From an uncultured Lysobacteraceae bacterium (GTDB lineage Bacteria; Pseudomonadota; Gammaproteobacteria; Xanthomonadales; Xanthomonadaceae), in contig CAMLLG010000036.1 of the NCBI GenBank assembly GCA_946480825.1, forward strand, positions 1 to 37,800: DNA of 37,800 bases. Reading direction: 5' to 3'. Shown here one piece after another: positions 37,545 through 37,800 of the stretch. The notes beneath the pieces were generated by a model. It ran no database searches and was not told the origin of the DNA. It worked only from the letters and a program-made list of their open reading frames with translations. Position numbers and translations under genes: made by a program. Numbering within the stretch: position 1 is the stretch's first letter; each line of letters starts with the position of its first letter.

Positions 37545-37689
37545 GAGACGTTGTTTCCTGTGGAGCCCGGCTGCCGGAATGGCAGGGTAAGCCGCCAAGT
37601 ATAACCCGCTGATTCGGGTGGGGAAACCCTCGGAGAAGGATCCTTTGCGCCTGCCGCCCCCGCATCCGGGACGAACGGGTCGCAGCCGA

Positions 37690-37800
37690 TCAGCGGAACG
37701 GCATGCCGCCTCCGCGACCGCCCATCATCCCCTTCATGCCCCGCATCAGGCCTTTCATGCCGCCGGCGCTGAGCTTGCTCATCATCTTTTCCATCTGCTG
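37690..37800 (-). CDS. ffh: Signal recognition particle protein Ffh, C-terminal end (5' end outside window)
   Basis: The last 36 codons of a protein running off the right edge on the minus strand. They read [20 protein letters not shown] and then a methionine/glycine-rich end ([16 protein letters not shown]), which matches the end of the M domain of Ffh, the SRP54 GTPase that binds 4.5S RNA and signal sequences. The GTPase domain lies outside. The position next to rpsP is the normal one in gammaproteobacteria and supports the call. Confidence 0.92.
   Translation of the reverse strand, partial: QQMEKMMSKLSAGGMKGLMRGMKGMMGGRGGGMPFR

Overview
The window is a high-GC, gene-dense piece of chromosome from a gammaproteobacterium, most likely a member of the Xanthomonadaceae of the Lysobacter/Luteimonas/Xanthomonas type. 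The reasons are the ffh-rpsP-rimM-trmD-rplS block, the pncC(cinA)-lexA-recA order, a LexA operator of the TTAG...CTAA type known from this order, a large TonB-dependent receptor, and a REP-like hairpin. I see no prophage, insertion sequence, CRISPR array, tRNA or rRNA. The taxonomic placement is an inference from gene order and motifs.

Layout. 1-1051: the 3' end of a PhoH-type ATPase and a GNAT acetyltransferase, closed by a hairpin terminator. 1084-2895: a secreted protein of unknown function, divergent from an XRE regulator. 3057-5106: an AT-rich promoter with a perfect palindrome, a small XRE regulator and a translationally coupled SulP anion transporter. 5263-6989: thiD and an overlapping alpha/beta hydrolase. 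6974-10803: three nucleotide-sugar genes (galE, a UDP-N-acetylhexosamine 6-dehydrogenase, a UDP-glucuronate 4-epimerase) with a perfect 26-bp inverted repeat between the last two. 10834-17256: mixed single genes (alpha/beta hydrolase, DUF4034-like lipoprotein, endonuclease V, GlpQ-like lipoprotein, PurU, an NTF2-like secreted protein, an ABM monooxygenase). 17540-19989: the SOS core recA, lexA, pncC on the minus strand. 20119-24316: a lipoprotein with a CxxCH motif and a TonB-dependent receptor. 24614-31462: mutS, a 1121-residue AAA+ protein and a DUF937 protein. 31700-34870: katG behind a candidate OxyR site, and a uracil-DNA-glycosylase-like protein. 34892-37800: hslR, rplS, trmD, rimM, rpsP and the 3' end of ffh, all on the minus strand.

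The most unusual gene is the 1121-residue protein at 27306-30671. It has an N-terminal membrane helix, a Clp/Hsp100-like pair of AAA+ modules and a C-terminal region that reads as a class I peptide chain release factor. The first AAA+ module has lost its Walker B acid and arginine finger. The second keeps its catalytic residues but lacks the GYVG pore loop. The release-factor region keeps the PCRF-type helices, domain-2 strands and C-terminal tail, but the whole GGQ domain is missing. This suggests a membrane-tethered ATPase that engages ribosomes, or something ribosome-like, without hydrolysing peptidyl-tRNA and without ordinary substrate threading.

DNA maintenance and stress genes are common here (endonuclease V, recA, lexA, pncC, mutS, katG, UDG-like). 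They are scattered over both strands and do not form one operon. The ribosomal block and the SOS block are ordinary core genome. The novelty lies in the AAA+/release-factor fusion, the receptor/CxxCH-lipoprotein pair and several small regulatory structures.
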